64,000 bases of DNA, taken from assembly GCA_041744375.1 (NCBI GenBank), contig JBGTLA010000095.1, positions 1-64,000 of the forward strand. The letters are read 5' to 3'. The position numbers and the translations under genes are program-made. Below the pieces are notes generated by a model that worked only from the letters and a program-made list of their open reading frames with translations, was not told the DNA's origin and searched no databases. Source of the DNA: JBGTLA01 sp041744375. Its GTDB lineage: Bacteria; Actinomycetota; Acidimicrobiia; Spongiisociales; ZC4RG35. Position 1 is the stretch's first letter. The number at the start of each line of letters is the position of its first letter. Below are positions 61,569 through 64,000 of the stretch, in pieces.

Positions 61569-61673
61569 AACCCCCTAAATCGGGCGATACGAGACGCGAC
61601 GGGGAACACAAGAAACCCATACAGGACAAGGGTTTTAGGGTTGAGACGGTATAGGTCGAAACGGGGGTGACAG

Positions 61674-61729
61674 GGTTGAGGGCCTAGTCCTCGTAAGAGG
61701 GTGGGGGTTCAAGTCCCCCCTCCGACACC
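61674..61729 (+). repeat. attR: displaced 3' half of tRNA-Leu
   Basis: Right copy of the 56-bp repeat. It starts at the anticodon region and carries the variable arm CTCGTAAGAG in place of CACGCAAGTG, with the T arm and acceptor 3' strand. It lacks the tRNA 5' half, so it is not a functional tRNA; it is the host's original 3' half. Confidence 0.88.
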
Positions 61730-62030
61730 ACGTTTTGGGAATGCTCCCACTTCTCTGTTCCAGATTCTGGCAGTGTCGGTAGCGGCGGTTCGGGGTGTAG
61801 CTGCGCCTCACCAGTTGAGTCGCCACCGACGAACGATACGTGAAGCCGATCGGTGCTGCTCGGAGGAGTGTGATCGTTACCGCTCGGGATTACCTCGGCA
61901 ATGGAGCCATCTGACACCGTTTGACTAGATCCGGACAGGGTGGTGTGACGACCGAGTCGGATGCTGGCCTCACCTGGCCCGAAGGGACGAGGCTAAACGT
62001 GGGATCCTGGATTGGCGGGCCCGATTCTGG
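61730..62030. other. Gap between attR and the Rrf2 gene
   Basis: About 300 bases of host DNA without a supported gene or clear hairpin. Short frames here run through the tRNA remnant and are not real. Confidence 0.5.
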
Positions 62031-62570
62031 CTACGGCCCAGCGAGGTTTGCAGACGTCTCGGCGGTGACCTCTTGCCCGGCCTGGTTGCGCATGCCGTGT
62101 CGATCCGTGGGACGGGTATGGGCTGGGGCCTCAGGCTGGTGTGAACCGTCTTCGATGGCTGCGTCGATTACAACTATTTCTGCCAGCGAGATCGAAGCCA
62201 ACTCTCTGGTGAGAGCATCCTGGGCGCGGGCCCATGTGTCGTGGACTGGGCAGGTCTCTTCCCAGTCACAGGGACCATCGCGTAGGACGCAGTGGTCGAG
62301 TGTGGCGGGTCCTTCGGCGGCTTCCACGATGTCGAGAAGGCTGATATCGCTGGGGTCTCGGGCCAGGCTGTAACCTCCGGTGGGGCCGTGGGTGGCTTCG
62401 AGAAGTCCCTCGGCGACCAGTCCGGCCAGGATCAGGGTCAATGTCTTGTAGGGAATGTGCATCTCGGTGGCGATCTGACGGGCCTGGCGCAGACCGGTCC
62501 CATGGTGGCGTCCAACCGAGATCATTGCCCTGACGGCGTAGTCGCCTTTTCGTCTCAGGCTCAGTTCCAT
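62031..62570 (-). CDS. Rrf2-family regulator with three cysteines
   Basis: A 179-residue Rrf2 regulator. The winged helix is MELSLRRKGDYAVRAMI and PYKTLTLILAGLVAEGLLEATHGPTGGY. HCVLRDGPCDWEETCPVHDTW has three cysteines as in IscR/NsrR, likely binding an iron-sulfur cluster that senses NO, redox or iron-sulfur status. ATG at 62570 follows GAGGAGATTG. It is divergent from the small gene at 62676. Confidence 0.87.
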   Translation of the reverse strand: MELSLRRKGDYAVRAMISVGRHHGTGLRQARQIATEMHIPYKTLTLILAGLVAEGLLEATHGPTGGYSLARDPSDISLLDIVEAAEGPATLDHCVLRDGPCDWEETCPVHDTWARAQDALTRELASISLAEIVVIDAAIEDGSHQPEAPAHTRPTDRHGMRNQAGQEVTAETSANLAGP

Positions 62571-62603
62571 CAATCTCCTCAAACTACCGTGACTCTCTCA
62601 GAA

Positions 62604-62622
62604 TTCTATATATAATTTAGAA
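62604..62622. promoter_or_regulatory. Candidate Rrf2 operator
   Basis: TTCTA-N9-TAGAA in an AT-rich stretch (TATATATAATTT) of the divergent promoter region between the Rrf2 gene and the 62676 gene. Rrf2 proteins often bind AT-rich palindromes, so autoregulation and control of the neighbour are plausible. Confidence 0.5.
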
Positions 62623-62675
62623 CTCCAAGTCTATGCTAGAGTATGGACGGAATCAGCAGCTAGATGAGGAGACTC

Positions 62676-62948
62676 ATGTTCACGACTGCAATCCGCCATC
62701 CGGTGACGGACTATGCCCAGTGGAAGAGCGTATACGACACGTTCACCCCCACCTCCGCGGGAGCGAAGTTCGCGAGAGTGAATCGTTCGGTCGAGGATCC
62801 CAACGTGGTGACCGTGGTCGCTGGTTTCGATACGCTCGAGTCGGCAAACGCCTTCATCAACAATCCCGACCTCAAGGCCAAGATGACCGAGGCCGGCGTG
62901 CTCGGTTCCCCGAGGATCGAGATAAACGAGGAAGTCGAGTCGATCTAG
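62676..62948 (+). CDS. Small ABM/ferredoxin-fold-like protein
   Basis: A 90-residue protein with a dimeric alpha-beta barrel look: HPVTDYAQWKSVYDTF, VTVVAGFDTLESANAFINNP and a C-terminal strand. It resembles small antibiotic-biosynthesis-monooxygenase-like proteins, but I cannot name a reaction. ATG at 62676 follows GAGGAGACTC; an ATG at 62664 is in frame. Divergent to the Rrf2 regulator, it is probably the regulator's main target. Confidence 0.7.
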   Translation: MFTTAIRHPVTDYAQWKSVYDTFTPTSAGAKFARVNRSVEDPNVVTVVAGFDTLESANAFINNPDLKAKMTEAGVLGSPRIEINEEVESI

Positions 62949-63026
62949 TTCGTTTTCCCCGATCCCGTCAAGGGCCGGGAAAACCCGACGAGACGGACGG
63001 CAAACAGAACGCCCTCAACGATTGAG

Positions 63027-63058
63027 ACCCCCTGGAGGACATTCCGACGGGGGGTTTC
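63027..63058 (+). terminator. Terminator after ABM-like gene
   Basis: Stem ACCCCC/GGGGGT with a 17-base loop and a short T run, 79 bases past the stop codon at 62948. A moderate intrinsic terminator. Confidence 0.5.
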
Positions 63059-63107
63059 CTCATGGCGTACCGCCCTCGTTAGCTGGAGCCTCGCCGCTCT
63101 TTGATCG

Positions 63108-63133
63108 AATGACGAGACTCGGGCCTCGTCATT
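63108..63133. repeat. Inverted repeat beside IS110 debris
   Basis: AATGACGAG/CTCGTCATT, a perfect 9-bp stem with an 8-base loop. It may be a terminator for the left-running gene or an old insertion-sequence end. Confidence 0.4.
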
Positions 63134-63170
63134 CTCGAGAGTGAGAAGGCGCCGGATGGCACGTTAGGTT

Positions 63171-63390
63171 GGTGTGGATCTGCACCGTCGTCGGTCGGTG
63201 ATTGTGGACCTGGATGCTGATGGCTCCGAACTGTGGACGAGGAGGATTGACGCCAGCCCGGCGACCCTTGGAGGAGCGGATGGGCGGCCGGTTGCCGGAG
63301 TCGTGGATTGGAGGCAACGATCAGCCAACAACCTGGCGTCCACACGATCGTTCTTCACCTGCCGGATTCTCGAACCCAACGATCCCCAAC
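63171..63390. pseudogene. IS110-family transposase remnant, pieces in both orientations
   Basis: On the plus strand, VDLHRRRSVIVDLDADGSEL and TRRIDASPATL match the N-terminal start of IS110-type transposases (DEDD RuvC-like domain). On the minus strand, RIRQVKNDRVDARLLADRC matches the later K-N-D-x-x-D-A motif of the same family. Both are short and run into stops or loss of similarity. This suggests an old element broken and rearranged, with part inverted. Confidence 0.5.
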
Positions 63391-63405
63391 TGATGCCTGA
63401 TGAGA

Positions 63406-64000
63406 CTACGGACCGGCCAGCTCTATGGCTTCGGGTGGTTCGTTTTGCTGAGGCGTAGCTCCTCGCAGCAGCTCACGCGCCGCGATCAGATCGGGTTCGT
63501 CGTCACCAGACGTGACGGTGGAGTACACCGTCGCCAGCCGACCGGTCCCGTCGGGGACGACACCGAGCTCCCGGCGCATGGCGACCAGACGAGTTGCTGC
63601 CTGGAGTTCGACCATGTTGAGCCCTAGTGTCAGTGCGGTCTCCATCGTCTCCTCATAAAGCTCCGCCACCTGATCGAGGTCGGGATCCGGAAGCAGACGC
63701 ATCGCATCGGCCTTGATCATTCCGAGCCACGGAAGCGGGGCGCCGCCGGCCAGCCCGATGGCGATTGCCTCATCGATGAGTTCCAGCGCCTTGACCAGCA
63801 GTCCGGCCTGGGCGTGGACCGTGGCGCGCAGTCCCAGCAGGAATGGCCAGAACACCGGTGGGGTGGTCAAGCCCTGGTAGAGGTCGATGCCGGCCTCGAT
63901 CTTGGCCAGACCTTCTTCGGTTTGTCCGAGACCGCTCAGGGCGACCCCTTCGAGAACCCTCGATAGCGTCTCCCAGACCGCGTAGTCGTTTTCGATGGAG
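63406..64000 (-). CDS. C-terminal part of a large TPR-like regulatory protein (partial)
   Basis: About 198 codons, open to the right edge of the window; the N-terminus is outside. Helical repeats such as NDYAVWETLSRVLEGVALSG, KALELIDEAIAIGLAGGAPL and VAELYEETMETALTLGLNM, then ATRLVAMRRELG, match C-terminal helical ends of LuxR-type or adenylate-cyclase-type AAA/TPR regulators common in actinobacteria. The N-terminal domain type cannot be told from here. Confidence 0.7.
   Translation of the reverse strand, partial: SIENDYAVWETLSRVLEGVALSGLGQTEEGLAKIEAGIDLYQGLTTPPVFWPFLLGLRATVHAQAGLLVKALELIDEAIAIGLAGGAPLPWLGMIKADAMRLLPDPDLDQVAELYEETMETALTLGLNMVELQAATRLVAMRRELGVVPDGTGRLATVYSTVTSGDDEPDLIAARELLRGATPQQNEPPEAIELAGP

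Noticed and set aside
61613..61636. AAACCC/GGGTTT hairpin after the lipoprotein gene
   Set aside because: Only six pairs with an 11-base loop; too weak to call a terminator.
61635..61917. Short minus-strand frames over the tRNA remnant
   Set aside because: Their EGGLEPPPSYED- and RRGDLNPHPLTR-like ends are the known false translation of tRNA-Leu sequence.

Overview
The window is high-GC bacterial DNA with many GTG and TTG starts, ATGA/GTGA gene overlaps, and a uvrC-rapZ-yvcK-pgk-tpiA...secG block. This suggests an actinobacterium, possibly of the Acidimicrobiia type; the placement is an inference from gene content and style, since no rRNA is present. Three of the four classical excision-repair genes (uvrB, uvrA, uvrC) lie within 30 kb, with cell-surface glycan genes between and around them.

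Layout. 1-3 kb: two near-identical Flp-type pilin genes (the first cut by the window edge) and a NarL-type two-component system. 3-14.6 kb: a plus-strand run of polytopic GT-C-like and other membrane proteins (two GT87-like paralogues, an STT3-like protein, an HTTM protein, an alkaline-phosphatase-fold membrane protein, a DUF2079 protein) interrupted by uvrB. 14.5-21.9 kb: a tightly overlapping minus-strand operon for an amino/acylamino sugar (acyltransferase, two DegT aminotransferases, Gfo/Idh oxidoreductase, nucleotide-sugar dehydrogenase, epimerase, GT2, second acyltransferase). 22-36 kb: uvrA, a membrane spermidine-synthase-like protein, a GT2-methyltransferase fusion, a UDP-glucuronate-decarboxylase-like SDR interrupted by an intein with LAGLIDADG motifs, a methyltransferase, a membrane protein, a PhoU-like protein with a Na/Pi cotransporter, and a PhzF-family protein. 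36-42 kb: uvrC, rapZ, yvcK, pgk, tpiA.

41.9-50.7 kb: a sulfur module between tpiA and gpmA/secG: persulfide-dioxygenase/rhodanese fusion, ArsR regulator, DsrE2-like protein, TusA, an iron-sulfur/NrfD fusion, a cytoplasmic molybdopterin oxidoreductase, a TorD-like chaperone and two DUF202 proteins. Together these suggest sulfane-sulfur handling to sulfite and electron transfer between sulfite (or another sulfur compound) and quinone. An identical ATGC-N8-GCAT motif lies upstream of the dioxygenase gene and between arsR and dsrE2.

51.9-61.7 kb: a 9.8-kb integrated element whose left end completes tRNA-Leu(GAG) and whose right end carries the displaced 3' half of that tRNA (56-bp direct repeat, 3 mismatches). 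It encodes a tyrosine integrase, excisionase-like HTH, NrS-1-like primase-helicase, small ORFs, a P27-type small terminase, a STAS/RsbW-like pair and a lipoprotein, but no large terminase, capsid or tail gene. It looks like a phage satellite. Paired integrase arm-type repeats lie inside both ends. After the element come an Rrf2 regulator with three cysteines, a divergent small ABM-like gene, IS110 transposase debris and the C-terminal part of a large TPR-like protein running off the window.
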